Notes: a model not told the origin generated them from the letters alone. A DNA stretch of 64,000 nucleotides from Marinobacter psychrophilus (GCF_001043175.1 NZ_CP011494.1:1054001-1118000), one strand, 5' to 3'. Positions 38,764-47,427 are shown, numbered from the stretch's first letter. Numbers and translations: made by a program.

Positions 38764-40686
38764 ATGCCTATTCACACGACCAACCTGATGCGGGCGCTTG
38801 CCCTGTTTGTGTTACTGCCGCTGATGTCTTCGGCACTGGCCCAGGAAGGTACTTGGCGGTTGAACATGAAAGACGCCGATATTCGCGCTTTTGTGGCTCA
38901 GGTAGCCGACATTACCGGTTACAGCTTTGTGATTGACCCACGAGTACAAGGCAAAGTGACGGTGCTGTCCAGCGCCCCGATGAACAAGGACCAGATTTAC
39001 GATCTGTTTCTGGCGGTGCTGGGCGTCCACGGTTTTACCGCCATTCCCGGTGAAGAAGTCATCAAAGTGGTGCAGCAGGTAGACGCCAAACAGTCTGCGG
39101 AGTCCCTCGACCGTTTTTCCATAACGCCTTCGGAACAGTTGATTACCCGGGTGATTCAGGTTGATAACGCCAACGCACGGGAGCTGGAGCAAATATTGCG
39201 TCCGCTGGTCGCCAAGTACGGCCATCTAGCCGCGGTACCGACGGCCAACGCGCTCATAGTGAGTGACCACTACGCCAATATCCAACGCATTGAACAGATT
39301 GTGAAAGAGCTCGACAGCCCGGCCAAATACGAGGTGGAAGTGATTCAGCTGGACGAAGCCTGGGTCGGCGACATGGTGACCTTGTTGCAGGAACTGGCGC
39401 CGGATGAGCTGGCCCGTAATGGCACTGAAAACGCGGTTCGCAAATACAGTGTAACCGCCGACGAGCGCAGTAACCGGTTGATTCTACGGGGTGATCAAAA
39501 CTTTCGCGCCAAAATGCGTGGCCTTATTAGCCAGCTGGACCAGCCCTCGGCCAGCGGCGGCACTACCAAAGTGCTGCGGTTGAAAAACGCCGACGCCAAA
39601 TCCTTGGCGGACTTGCTTAAAGGCGTGATGGGTGAGCTGGTGCGAGAAACCGCAGGCGGCAATCGCCCCAGTGGTCAGTTCGCGGTGTTTGCCGATGAAG
39701 GCCTGAATGCTCTGGTCATTCGCGGAGAGCCATCATTAATGCAAGAAGCCGAGCAAATTGTTATGGCGCTGGATATACGCCGCGCCCAGGTCATGATTGA
39801 AGCGGCAATCGTGGAAATTAGCGAAGACATGGGCGAGCAACTGGGTGTTCAGTTAGCCGCCGGTGATGAGAGTTCTGGCGGCTTTCCGGTGTTAGGAACC
39901 AACCTGGCCAGTGGCGGTATGTTGGGCTTGAATCAGGTGATCAGTGCGGTATTGGGCGATGGCACGGTGCCGGCTCTGGCCGGTGGTTTAACCGCAGGCG
40001 CCGGTGACCGCAACCGCAATGGAGTAACCTGGGGGCTACTGATTCAGGCGCTTTCAACATCGTCGGCGGCGAATCTGTTGTCTACGCCCAGTATTATAAC
40101 CCTCGACAATCAAGAGTCTGAAATCATTGTCGGCCAGAACGTACCGTTCCGTACCGGCCAGGCGGCGGTGAGCGGTGAAGGGCTCACCAATCCTTTTACC
40201 ACCATCGAACGTCGCGACGTAGGCCTGACCCTAAAAGTAACGCCGACTATCAGTGCTGATGGTTTGGTGCGCCTGGTGGTGGAGCAAACCACCGAGAATG
40301 TGTCGCCCACCACCGTTGCCGGGGCTTCTGATCTGATCACCAACAAGCGTGAAATAAAAACCACCGTACTGGCAGACGACGGCGAAACCATCGTGTTGGG
40401 TGGTTTGATGAAAGATGACTACGAAGTGCAGAAGAGCAAAGTGCCGTTGCTGGGCGACATTCCTTATTTGGGCCGGCTGTTCTCGTCAGAATCAGAAAGC
40501 CGGGTTAAGCGAAACCTGCTGGTATTTCTGCGCCCGACCATCATGCTGGGCAAAGTCGACGCCGCGGCAGTCACCGACAGCAAATACCAGTCTTTGAAAG
40601 AAGTTGACCTGCACATCCGTGAAAAGCTGGGCCTTCCGGATAACGGCGAGGACCGCTCGATTGACAGCCTGTTCAGCCCAAGATAG
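38764..40686 (+). CDS. gspD: Type II secretion system secretin GspD
   Basis: A 640-residue protein forming the outer-membrane gate of the type II secretion system. It has a signal peptide (cleavage near ALAQEG), then N0 (WRLNMKDADIRAFVAQVADI), N1-N3 ring-building domains to about residue 330, and the secretin domain with VPFRTGQ and VGLTLKVTPTIS, ending in RLFSSESESRVKRNLLVFLRP. A short C-terminal S-like segment follows. No other gsp gene is next to it: upstream is groEL, downstream an M48 protease on the other strand. The rest of the system must be elsewhere. Its stop codon touches a REP-like palindrome. Confidence 0.93.
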   Translation: MPIHTTNLMRALALFVLLPLMSSALAQEGTWRLNMKDADIRAFVAQVADITGYSFVIDPRVQGKVTVLSSAPMNKDQIYDLFLAVLGVHGFTAIPGEEVIKVVQQVDAKQSAESLDRFSITPSEQLITRVIQVDNANARELEQILRPLVAKYGHLAAVPTANALIVSDHYANIQRIEQIVKELDSPAKYEVEVIQLDEAWVGDMVTLLQELAPDELARNGTENAVRKYSVTADERSNRLILRGDQNFRAKMRGLISQLDQPSASGGTTKVLRLKNADAKSLADLLKGVMGELVRETAGGNRPSGQFAVFADEGLNALVIRGEPSLMQEAEQIVMALDIRRAQVMIEAAIVEISEDMGEQLGVQLAAGDESSGGFPVLGTNLASGGMLGLNQVISAVLGDGTVPALAGGLTAGAGDRNRNGVTWGLLIQALSTSSAANLLSTPSIITLDNQESEIIVGQNVPFRTGQAAVSGEGLTNPFTTIERRDVGLTLKVTPTISADGLVRLVVEQTTENVSPTTVAGASDLITNKREIKTTVLADDGETIVLGGLMKDDYEVQKSKVPLLGDIPYLGRLFSSESESRVKRNLLVFLRPTIMLGKVDAAAVTDSKYQSLKEVDLHIREKLGLPDNGEDRSIDSLFSPR

Positions 40687-40710
40687 GGGACAAATTTAAA
40701 ATCTGTCCCT
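40686..40710. repeat. REP-like palindrome after gspD
   Basis: GGGGACAAATTTAAAATCTGTCCCT. One stem pair is broken (CAAATTT against AAATCTG), so this copy is slightly decayed. It overlaps the last base of gspD and separates it from the convergent M48 gene. Confidence 0.8.
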
Positions 40711-40726
40711 GGGCCGGTCGCAATGC

Positions 40727-42781
40727 CTAGTCAATAAGCGGTGGCATAGGGCAGTCCAGCTGGTCAGCGACCAGCCGCATCATCTCGTATTCCCGCACAC
40801 TGATGTGGCCATTCTGGCTCACGCACTCTGCGCTAGCGTCTATAATCGCCGGTTTCAACAGCGGCGACAGTTTATTAAGCTCCGCCAGGGCCTGACTCAG
40901 CTCACGCAGGCTTACGCTCGTCAGCATTTTTGGTACGGCATCACCGCTCACACCAAAGCCGGCCATGGCCTGGCTGAACGACGCTTGAGCCTGTTGCGGG
41001 TTGTCTGCACTGGCTCTGGCCAGAAGGCTGAACAGCTGCCTTAATGCCGGCAACACCGGCTGAAATCTGCGGTACTTCACCGCCACAGCCCGTCCCGACC
41101 GGGGTGACAAATGACGGCTGAAAAAGCTGGTGAGGGCGAGTTCGAACAGTGAAATGTTCTGGTCGGCCACAGCCAGGGCTTTCACATTGTGAATTAACTG
41201 TTGCTGTTCGCTTGGGTCCAGCTTACGCAAAGCCGGCATCGCCAGCTCCAGCAGCGGGAAGCGGGCGGCTGCGCCCAGCGCTGTGACTGTAGGCAGCAAT
41301 TTTTGTAGAATCGGTTCTTGGTGGCCCACCACCGAATGGGCAGGCAGCAGCGCCAGGTAACGTTGTTGCTGCTCTGCGGGCAAGTCGGCAATCAGCAGGC
41401 TGTAGCTGAGCTGCACCGCACCGGCGCGGGTATAGATCAACCCGCGGCAGGTGGCAGGTAGCTGGCCCAGTAGGTCCTTGGCATAGTTTTCACTACCCGG
41501 ATAGACCTGCCCAACGCGCACCGACATAGGCGTATTTGCGGCTATTCGGTAGCGATTGTTGCCTGCCAGTGGCGAGCCGGAACCTTTGTTGGCAAGGGTG
41601 TTGAACGGAGCCGGGTCGGCAAAACCCAGGGCGCTGGCCGGTGTGCTGGTTTGAGTGCTTTCTGGTGCGTTGCCGGGCGCATGGCCTGAAGCGTTAGCTT
41701 GGCGTTGTGCGCTGTTTTCGGCTTGTGTGTTGCGCAGGGCCTCGCTACTGCGGGTATCCCGCAGGCGACTGCGCAAACGGGTGATCAGCCCTGGCTGCAA
41801 GGCGTTGATGCGGTCTTCAATGGGCGGGTGCGACGCCAGCAGCCCCATAAACTTCATGCGGGTGCTTTCGCCGAAACACATGTGGTTCATGTCGCTGGCG
41901 TGGCGGGTGGTGCCCAGATGGCTGCCTTGCAAGCCTATTTTGAGCAGCGCGCCGCCGATACCATCCGGGTTGCGAGTGAACTGCACCGATGAAGCATCGG
42001 CCAAGCGTTCGCGCTGGCGGGACACGGCGGCCTGAATTAGCCGGCCGCAAAACACGCCGGCGTAGCCAATCACGATAAGCACGAGGCCCAAGGTACCCAG
42101 GGCGAACTGGCCGCGGCTGTCGCGGCGTGTGCGCACGGCGCCGCTGTAGGAACCTGCGCGAGCCAGGAATAGCCCAATCTGGCCAATCATCAGAATGCCC
42201 GCCAATAAGGCAATCAGGCGCACGTTCAGGCGCATGTCGCCATTCAGGATGTGGCTGAATTCGTGGCCTACCACGCCCTGGAGCTCATCGCGGGTAAGCT
42301 GGGTGAGTGCTCCATGGGTCACCACCATCACCGCTTCAGCGGGGCTGTAACCGGCCACAAAGGCGTTAATGCCGGTTTCCTGATCCATCACGTAAAGTTC
42401 AGGCACTGCCACGCCGCTAGCGATGGCCATTTCCTCAACAATATTGCGCAGGCGCCGTTCCAGCGGGTCGTTGGTGTCTGGGTTTATCGGCTGGGCACCC
42501 ACCATTTCGGCTACCCGCCGGCCGCCATCGGCCAGATCAATCCAGCGTATTAGCGAGCCCACGCCCATCAGCGCGATGCTGGCGCCGGCGGTAATTAAGC
42601 CGTGGCTGGTGAGCAGCCAGTGGTGAAACGGCAAGGCGCTGGTGGTGCTGCGAGTAACCATGTAGCCCACCACGCACACCGACAACGTAATCAGCATAAC
42701 CGCGGTTGAAAACAGCGCCACCAACAGTAAGGTGTTACGCCGGGCTTTGGCCTGGCGCTGAAAGAAAGGCGAATGGGCCAT
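40727..42781 (-). CDS. M48 family membrane metalloprotease, HtpX-like
   Basis: A 684-residue inner-membrane protein. Two N-terminal helices (about residues 17-40 and 55-75) are followed by the protease domain with HEFSH in GVVGHEFSHILNGDM near residue 170, and the third metal ligand E in RERLADASSVQF; two more hydrophobic segments follow the HExxH helix. Up to about residue 330 it is a normal HtpX-type protease; the remaining ~350 residues are a Pro/Ser-rich linker and a helical domain I do not recognise. The start may be the ATG at 42781 or a GTG four codons earlier. It lies 15 bases after lemA, a common pairing, suggesting joint work in membrane protein quality control. Confidence 0.87.
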   Translation of the reverse strand: MAHSPFFQRQAKARRNTLLLVALFSTAVMLITLSVCVVGYMVTRSTTSALPFHHWLLTSHGLITAGASIALMGVGSLIRWIDLADGGRRVAEMVGAQPINPDTNDPLERRLRNIVEEMAIASGVAVPELYVMDQETGINAFVAGYSPAEAVMVVTHGALTQLTRDELQGVVGHEFSHILNGDMRLNVRLIALLAGILMIGQIGLFLARAGSYSGAVRTRRDSRGQFALGTLGLVLIVIGYAGVFCGRLIQAAVSRQRERLADASSVQFTRNPDGIGGALLKIGLQGSHLGTTRHASDMNHMCFGESTRMKFMGLLASHPPIEDRINALQPGLITRLRSRLRDTRSSEALRNTQAENSAQRQANASGHAPGNAPESTQTSTPASALGFADPAPFNTLANKGSGSPLAGNNRYRIAANTPMSVRVGQVYPGSENYAKDLLGQLPATCRGLIYTRAGAVQLSYSLLIADLPAEQQQRYLALLPAHSVVGHQEPILQKLLPTVTALGAAARFPLLELAMPALRKLDPSEQQQLIHNVKALAVADQNISLFELALTSFFSRHLSPRSGRAVAVKYRRFQPVLPALRQLFSLLARASADNPQQAQASFSQAMAGFGVSGDAVPKMLTSVSLRELSQALAELNKLSPLLKPAIIDASAECVSQNGHISVREYEMMRLVADQLDCPMPPLID

Positions 42782-42796
42782 GGGTGTCGGCACCGC

Positions 42797-43381
42797 TTAA
42801 AATGAGACTTTGGGTACGTAGCGAGCTTCCGGGGTTTCCAGCTGCAGCTGTGAGGTTTCTTGAAAAGCGAACAACCCGGCAATCACATTGTTGGGAAACT
42901 GCTCGCGGTAGGTGTTGTAGGTCATCACTGTGTCGTTATAGGCCTGGCGTGCAAATGACACGCGGTTTTCGGTGCTGGACAACTCTTCCATCAATTGCTG
43001 AATGGTTTCGTTGGCTTTCAGATCCGGGTAGTTTTCGGCCACGGCGTAAAAGTTGGCGAGGGCCTTGGTCAGCATGTTTTCGGCGCCGCCCAGGCGTTGA
43101 ATACGCTTGCCGTCATCGGGATTTTTAGCCGCCTCCTGCTGTGCATCAACGGCGTTGTTACGGGCGTTCATCACTTGGGTGAGGGTGTTCTTTTCATGGC
43201 TTAGATAGGCTTTGGCGGATTCTACCAAATTAGGGATCAGGTCGTGGCGGCGCTGCAGTTGCACATCAATCTGGGCAAATCCGTTGCGGAATTGGTTGCG
43301 CAAAGCCACCAGTCGGTTGTAGATGATGACCAGGAATAGGGCAATGGCGGCAATTATAATCAGGCCGATCGTAGTTGTCAT
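42797..43381 (-). CDS. lemA: LemA family protein
   Basis: A 194-residue protein with one N-terminal membrane helix (TIGLIIIAAIALFLVIIYN) and a long helical bundle. The family mark is RNGFAQIDVQLQRRHDLIPNLVESAK, followed by AENYPDLKANE and ARQAYNDTVMTYN. LemA proteins are often next to membrane proteases, as here with the M48 gene; their role is not settled. The ATG at 43381 gives the usual N-terminus; the open frame upstream covers a repeat element. Confidence 0.93.
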   Translation of the reverse strand: MTTTIGLIIIAAIALFLVIIYNRLVALRNQFRNGFAQIDVQLQRRHDLIPNLVESAKAYLSHEKNTLTQVMNARNNAVDAQQEAAKNPDDGKRIQRLGGAENMLTKALANFYAVAENYPDLKANETIQQLMEELSSTENRVSFARQAYNDTVMTYNTYREQFPNNVIAGLFAFQETSQLQLETPEARYVPKVSF

Positions 43382-43420
43382 AGCGTGTCCATTCGGTGTT
43401 TTTAGAGCAGGGACAAAAAC

Positions 43421-43445
43421 AGGGACAGATTTCAAATCTGTCCCC
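43421..43445. repeat. REP-like palindrome upstream of lemA
   Basis: AGGGACAGATTTCAAATCTGTCCCC, stem of 11-12 bp with one end mismatch. Same core as the recJ-fliC copies. A half-copy AGGGACAAAAAC precedes it. Confidence 0.87.
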
Positions 43446-43448
43446 AGT

Positions 43449-43492
43449 AAACTTTATCGGGGACGAGTTTGAAACCGTCCCCGATAAAGTTT
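43449..43492. repeat. 44-bp palindrome, extended REP-like variant
   Basis: AAACTTTATCGGGGACGAGT (plus TT) is mirrored by GAAACCGTCCCCGATAAAGT (plus TT). The core GGGGACGAGTTT-GAAACCGTCCCC belongs to the same family as the other palindromes with changed pairs, and 10 more bases on each side also pair. Confidence 0.87.
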
Positions 43493-43565
43493 AGCGGCTT
43501 GATGGCTTAAAAACACTGACCTGTATGGCAACTCCACTCGGAAAAACAGGTGTTCGCTGTTTTTC

Positions 43566-43606
43566 GCTCACAAAAATACCCGCACTAGGCGGGCACTTTT
43601 GTGAGC
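43566..43606. repeat. Hairpin element between lemA and sodB
   Basis: GCTCACAAAAATACCCGC-ACTAG-GCGGGCACTTTTGTGAGC: an 18-bp stem with two mismatches. Not related in sequence to the ACAGATTT palindromes. It could serve as a sodB or lemA-region transcript end, though no U run follows. Confidence 0.75.
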
Positions 43607-43624
43607 AAAACTGGGAACGGTTAC

Positions 43625-43649
43625 CGGGAACGGATTTGAAATCCGTACC
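43625..43649. repeat. REP-like palindrome next to sodB
   Basis: GGGAACGGATTTGAAATCCGTACCT: core CGGATTT-G-AAATCCG is perfect, with both the C-G and G-C pairs changed relative to CAGATTT-AAATCTG. A related fragment (GGGAACGG) occurs a few bases before. Confidence 0.8.
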
Positions 43650-43678
43650 TATTTTGGCTCGTCCCCGGTTTGACCTAC

Positions 43679-44257
43679 TTAAGCCAAATTTTTGTTCACA
43701 AAGTCCCAGTTCACCAGCTTCCAGAAAGCAGCTAGGTAATCAGGACGTGAATTACGGTAATCCACGTAATAGGCATGTTCCCAAACGTCGACCGTCATTA
43801 CTGGCTTGTCTGCGCCAGTCAGCGGCGTCTCTGCGTTACTGGTGTTTGCAATCGCAACGCTGCCGTCTGATTTTTTCACAAGCCAAGTCCAGCCAGAGCC
43901 GAAGTTGTTGGCGGCTTTGTCGTTGAATTCTTTTTTGAAGTCATCAAAAGAACCGAAGGCTTTTTCGATGGCGTCTTTCGCTGCGCCGGTTGGCTCGTTG
44001 CCACCGTTGGGGCTCAGGCAATGCCAGTAGAAGGTGTGGTTCCACACCTGGGCTGCGTTGTTGAACAGTGGGCCGCTGGCGCTTTTAATGATGTCTTCCA
44101 GCGACTTGTTAGCGTCGTCAGTACCCTCAACCAGGCCATTCAGCTTGGTGACATAGGTGTTGTGATGCTTGCCGTAGTGAAAATCCAGAGTTTCCGCGGA
44201 AATGTGCGGTTCCAGAGCATTTTTTGCGTACGGCAGTGCAGGTAGTTCAAAGGCCAT
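43679..44257 (-). CDS. sodB: Iron superoxide dismutase
   Basis: A 192-residue cytosolic enzyme that turns superoxide into oxygen and hydrogen peroxide. Metal ligands: H27 (LDFHYGKHH), the H of QVWNHTFYWHC, and D and H in DVWEHAYYVDYRN. The FGSGWTWLV and WHCLSPNGG context fits the iron type better than the manganese type, though the call between metals is not certain by eye. The gene has a short upstream region containing four tandem 14-base repeats. Confidence 0.95.
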   Translation of the reverse strand: MAFELPALPYAKNALEPHISAETLDFHYGKHHNTYVTKLNGLVEGTDDANKSLEDIIKSASGPLFNNAAQVWNHTFYWHCLSPNGGNEPTGAAKDAIEKAFGSFDDFKKEFNDKAANNFGSGWTWLVKKSDGSVAIANTSNAETPLTGADKPVMTVDVWEHAYYVDYRNSRPDYLAAFWKLVNWDFVNKNLA

Positions 44258-44295
44258 GAGGTCGTTCTCCGTTTTCTCTCGATTTTATATAGATT

Positions 44296-44351
44296 GCTTC
44301 GCTATCAGAACTTCGCTATCAGTGCTTCGTTATCAAAACTTCGCTACAACT
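44296..44351. repeat. Four tandem 14-bp repeats upstream of sodB
   Basis: Units start at 44296, 44310, 44324 and 44338: GCTTCGCTATCAGA, ACTTCGCTATCAGT, GCTTCGTTATCAAA, ACTTCGCTACAACT. On the sodB strand each unit reads TGATAGCGAAG or a close variant. They begin 39 bases before the sodB start codon, so they lie in the promoter or leader. Confidence 0.85.
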
Positions 44352-44379
44352 ACTAATAATAGGGTCGCTTTGGGCCAGA

Positions 44380-45498
44380 TCAACCCTTTGACATTAAGGT
44401 GCTGTTAAACTCCGGACAACCCGGCAAAAATTGAGCGCAATTCAGGACTCTCCATACCAGTTCTTGGTAATTGTCAGCCAGAATATTCACGTGGCCCAAT
44501 TTACGACCAGGTCGTTCCTGCTTGTTGTACAGGTGAACATGGGCGTAGGGCAGTTGTAAAATCCGCTCGATTTCGCCGTGCTCGCCAATGATGTTAATCA
44601 TGCAGCTGACTCCCCGCGGCTCTACATTCCCCAGAGGGTGTCCGCTGACAGCACGTACATGATTTTCGAACTGGCTGGTCATGGCACCTTCAATGGTCCA
44701 ATGGCCGGAATTGTGCACTCGCGGAGCCATTTCATTCGCTATTAAGCCATTTGGTGTCTCAAATAACTCAAGGGTCAATACGCCCACATAGTCCAATTCG
44801 GTCAGTAAGCCGCGAATATAGTATTCTGCTTCGGTTCGCAGGTGGGCTTGTAGTTTTGGCGCCGGGGCAACGGAATAACGCAGAATACCCTGATGATGGT
44901 CATTGTCCGCCATAGGGTAAAACGCCACATCGCCGCATTCGGCGCGCACGGCAATAATCGACAGTTCGCGGCTGAAATCGACGAACTTTTCGACCATCAG
45001 GCGTGGGTGGCCAATGCTCTGCCAGGCAGCAGCGGCATCATCCGGGCTTCTCAATACGGCCTGGCCTTTGCCGTCGTAACCTTCGGTGTTGGTCTTGGCG
45101 ACGACCGGGCAGCCGAGTTCTTCAGCGGCGGCCCGCAGCGTTTCAGCGCTGTCTGCGATTTTCCATTGCGGTGTAGGAATGCCTAGCTGGCCGAACAGTG
45201 TTTTTTCGGCTTCGCGGTTCTGGCATATCTGCAATGCGCGGGGGCAGGGGTGCACAATGGTTTTTGCTGCAATCTTTTCAGCGACTTCTACTGGTAGGTG
45301 CTCAAATTCGTAAGTGACGCGGTCAACCTTGTTCAGAAACTCGTCCAGCCTTTGGCCTTCAGGGTCGCTGATGGTTTCGCCTATGCCGGCACTGGGGCTG
45401 CCTGACATGTCGTAGAACACAAAGTCTTTGGCCAGTGGGTAACCTGCCAGGGCGAGCATTCTTCCCAGTTGGCCGGCGCCTAGTACGCCAATTCTCAT
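44380..45498 (-). CDS. purK: 5-(carboxyamino)imidazole ribonucleotide synthase
   Basis: A 372-residue ATP-grasp enzyme of purine synthesis: it adds bicarbonate to AIR to make N5-CAIR. MRIGVLGAGQLGRMLALAG opens the protein; KTNTEGYDGKGQ is the ATP-binding loop and EMAPRVHNSGHWTIEGA the metal/substrate site. The ATG at 45498 is preceded by CAGGAG; nine upstream in-frame codons are not conserved. It lies 72 bases after purE, which makes the next step; both are likely one operon. Confidence 0.96.
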   Translation of the reverse strand: MRIGVLGAGQLGRMLALAGYPLAKDFVFYDMSGSPSAGIGETISDPEGQRLDEFLNKVDRVTYEFEHLPVEVAEKIAAKTIVHPCPRALQICQNREAEKTLFGQLGIPTPQWKIADSAETLRAAAEELGCPVVAKTNTEGYDGKGQAVLRSPDDAAAAWQSIGHPRLMVEKFVDFSRELSIIAVRAECGDVAFYPMADNDHHQGILRYSVAPAPKLQAHLRTEAEYYIRGLLTELDYVGVLTLELFETPNGLIANEMAPRVHNSGHWTIEGAMTSQFENHVRAVSGHPLGNVEPRGVSCMINIIGEHGEIERILQLPYAHVHLYNKQERPGRKLGHVNILADNYQELVWRVLNCAQFLPGCPEFNSTLMSKG

Positions 45499-45570
45499 GT
45501 GTTTTCTCCTGTCCATTTGTGGCATTGAGTTTTCGCACAGCTCGCTAGCGTTGGTGATGTCATCATTGAT

Positions 45571-46062
45571 TCACGGAACTGACGGGTCCGGGCTGTCCAG
45601 AATTGTTTGGGTCTGCGTGCTGCGAAACTCGTCAACAGCTTGGCGCGTGGTTTGGTCAAACGTACCGATGATTTGGGCCGCCAGTAAACCTGCGTTGGTG
45701 GCGCCTGCCTTGCCGATGGCCAGGGTACCTACGGCGATGCCACCGGGCATTTGTACGATCGACAGCAGCGAGTCAAGACCGTTCAGGGCCTTCGACTGTA
45801 TCGGCACGCCAAGCACCGGCAAAGACGTTTGCGAGGCTATCATGCCGGGTAGGTGGGCTGCACCGCCGGCGCCGGCTATGATAACTTTCAGGCCGCGGTC
45901 GGCCGCCGTTTTGGCGTATTCAAACAGCAGGTCGGGGGTGCGGTGAGCGGAAACGACTTTGGTTTCATAGGCCACGCCAAGCTTGTCGAGCATGTTGGCG
46001 GCGTTTTCCATGGTCGGCCAGTCGGATTTGGAACCCATGATGAGTCCTACCAGCGGTTGCAT
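45571..46062 (-). CDS. purE: N5-CAIR mutase (phosphoribosylaminoimidazole carboxylase catalytic subunit)
   Basis: A 163-residue enzyme that moves the carboxylate made by PurK to the ring carbon of AIR. The family signature is [13 protein letters not shown], followed by [13 protein letters not shown] and [11 protein letters not shown] with the catalytic histidine. The ATG at 46062 gives the normal start; the open frame upstream (to 46143) is not conserved. First gene of a purE-purK unit. Confidence 0.96.
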   Translation of the reverse strand: MQPLVGLIMGSKSDWPTMENAANMLDKLGVAYETKVVSAHRTPDLLFEYAKTAADRGLKVIIAGAGGAAHLPGMIASQTSLPVLGVPIQSKALNGLDSLLSIVQMPGGIAVGTLAIGKAGATNAGLLAAQIIGTFDQTTRQAVDEFRSTQTQTILDSPDPSVP

Positions 46063-46171
46063 AAGCAACAATCCTTCGATGATTGGAAAGCCCACTATTG
46101 TATGATGTGGCCCAAAGCCATGCAATCGGCGCGGCGTAAGCACCGAACAGCGACTCAGTTAAGGACCCGAT

Positions 46172-47164
46172 ATGGAACCTATTCGACCAGATAAAGATGA
46201 ATTAAGAGCCGAGCGGCCGGATAGCCCAATCGTCTCTGCCAAATCTGCGAGCAGCGCCAAACCCGCATCAACCAGTCGGAGCAAGCCGGCAAAGGCTCCT
46301 GAAACCCCGAAAGCCGCGGCCGGCAGCGGGTCGCAAGGTAATGGTAGTGGTGGCGCCGGAATTTTGTGGCTGCTGGTTATTGTGTTGGCGTGCGTGGCCG
46401 TTGGCGGCTGGTACATTCAGGGTCAGCGTATTCAGGCACTGGAAAGCCAGGTGGAAGAAGCCGACAGCTGGGTGCGCCAAAGCAAGCTGGCGCTGGCGCG
46501 ATTTGAAGGCACCTTGTCTGAAACGGGCGAAAACCTCGAACAAGCCGGTGTGTCGTTGGATGAACAACTGGCGTCACAGAAGACGCGGCTGGATAACGCC
46601 GACAGTGAAATTCGCAAACTGTGGGTTATTGCCAATGAGCGCAACAAGCAGTTGCTAGAGCAGCAGGCGGCTGCGATTAGCGAACTTGAAACGGCACTTG
46701 GCAAAAACCGTAATGATTTGGCGAGCGTTCAGACCGCGGTGGCAAGCGCAGAAACGGCGTTGAGCGACGCCACCACACGGCAACAGGGCGAGCGCGCCGA
46801 GCTGGCAGCCAGAGTAAGTGCTGTTCAAACCAGTGCATTGTCGCTAAAAGCCGAACTGGCTGCGGCAAATCAGAAAACCAATACCTTAGCCAAGAGCACT
46901 GACGAGCGTATCACCACGTCTATTCGCCGTTTTGAGCAAGAACAGAAACTCACCACCAGCAGTATTGAAAGCCGTATTGCTGCGCTGGAAAAAGTGGTTA
47001 TAAGCACAACCAATGTCAACGGGGCGGGCGCCATGCAGAGTGAAATCGCCGAGCTGAAAAAAACCGTTGAGGTGATTGATTCGTCGCGTTCGCAAATGAC
47101 ATCGCGCCTGGTGCGATTGTCGCAGGAAGTGAATGACCTGCAGGCGAAGCTCGCCGGCCAGTAG
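46172..47164 (+). CDS. Single-pass membrane protein with long coiled coil
   Basis: A 330-residue protein I do not recognise by name. The first ~60 residues are polar and rich in Ser, Ala, Pro and Lys (cytoplasmic by the positive-inside rule); one hydrophobic helix follows (GILWLLVIVLACVAVGGWYI, about residues 63-82); the remaining ~250 residues are almost all heptad-like coiled coil rich in Ala, Glu, Gln, Ser, probably in the periplasm. No enzymatic motif. It lies between purE and a tRNA cluster and starts with ATG at 46172, divergent from purE with a gap of about 110 bases. A structural or scaffolding role would fit the shape but is only a guess. Confidence 0.78.
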   Translation: MEPIRPDKDELRAERPDSPIVSAKSASSAKPASTSRSKPAKAPETPKAAAGSGSQGNGSGGAGILWLLVIVLACVAVGGWYIQGQRIQALESQVEEADSWVRQSKLALARFEGTLSETGENLEQAGVSLDEQLASQKTRLDNADSEIRKLWVIANERNKQLLEQQAAAISELETALGKNRNDLASVQTAVASAETALSDATTRQQGERAELAARVSAVQTSALSLKAELAAANQKTNTLAKSTDERITTSIRRFEQEQKLTTSSIESRIAALEKVVISTTNVNGAGAMQSEIAELKKTVEVIDSSRSQMTSRLVRLSQEVNDLQAKLAGQ

Positions 47165-47251
47165 ACGGATCGGTAAATAGGTTAGTGAATGAACAAATCT
47201 CCGGTGTGACGGCATTTTAAGGGGATTTTAAGGGGATTTTAGGCAAAACAT

Positions 47252-47279
47252 TTGACATGGAGGCAGAAATGCTTAGAAT
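47252..47279 (+). promoter_or_regulatory. Promoter of the tRNA cluster
   Basis: TTGACA, 16-base spacer, TAGAAT, then a GC-rich stretch GCGCCGC typical of stringently controlled stable-RNA promoters. It lies about 70 bases before the first tRNA. Just upstream (47215-47242) the sequence TTTTAAGGGGA is repeated. Confidence 0.8.
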
Positions 47280-47351
47280 GCGCCGCTCACTTGTTTGAGA
47301 CACGTTTGCCAAGTGGCAGATGCAAACAGTGAATCTTTGAAAGGCCAAAGC

Positions 47352-47427
47352 GGGCGGTTAGCTCAGCTGGGAGAGCATCGCCCTTACAAGGCGAGGGTCA
47401 CTGGTTCGATCCCAGTACCGCCCACCA
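47352..47427 (+). tRNA. tRNA-Val (anticodon TAC), copy 1
   Basis: 76 bases with the CCA end encoded. The four stems fold normally: acceptor GGGCGGT/ACCGCCC, anticodon loop CTTACAA with anticodon TAC, T-loop GGTTCGATCC. It reads GTA and related valine codons. Confidence 0.96.

Larger units (their letters stand above)
43382..43678. other. Repeat-rich intergenic region between lemA and sodB
   Basis: A 297-base gap with no gene but four hairpin-forming elements in a row (43421-43445, 43449-43492, 43566-43606 and 43625-43649), listed separately. The sodB stop codon follows directly. Confidence 0.8.

Noticed and set aside
44296..44351. Tandem repeats considered as a CRISPR array
   Set aside because: Units of 14 bases directly abut with no spacers, and no cas gene is present.
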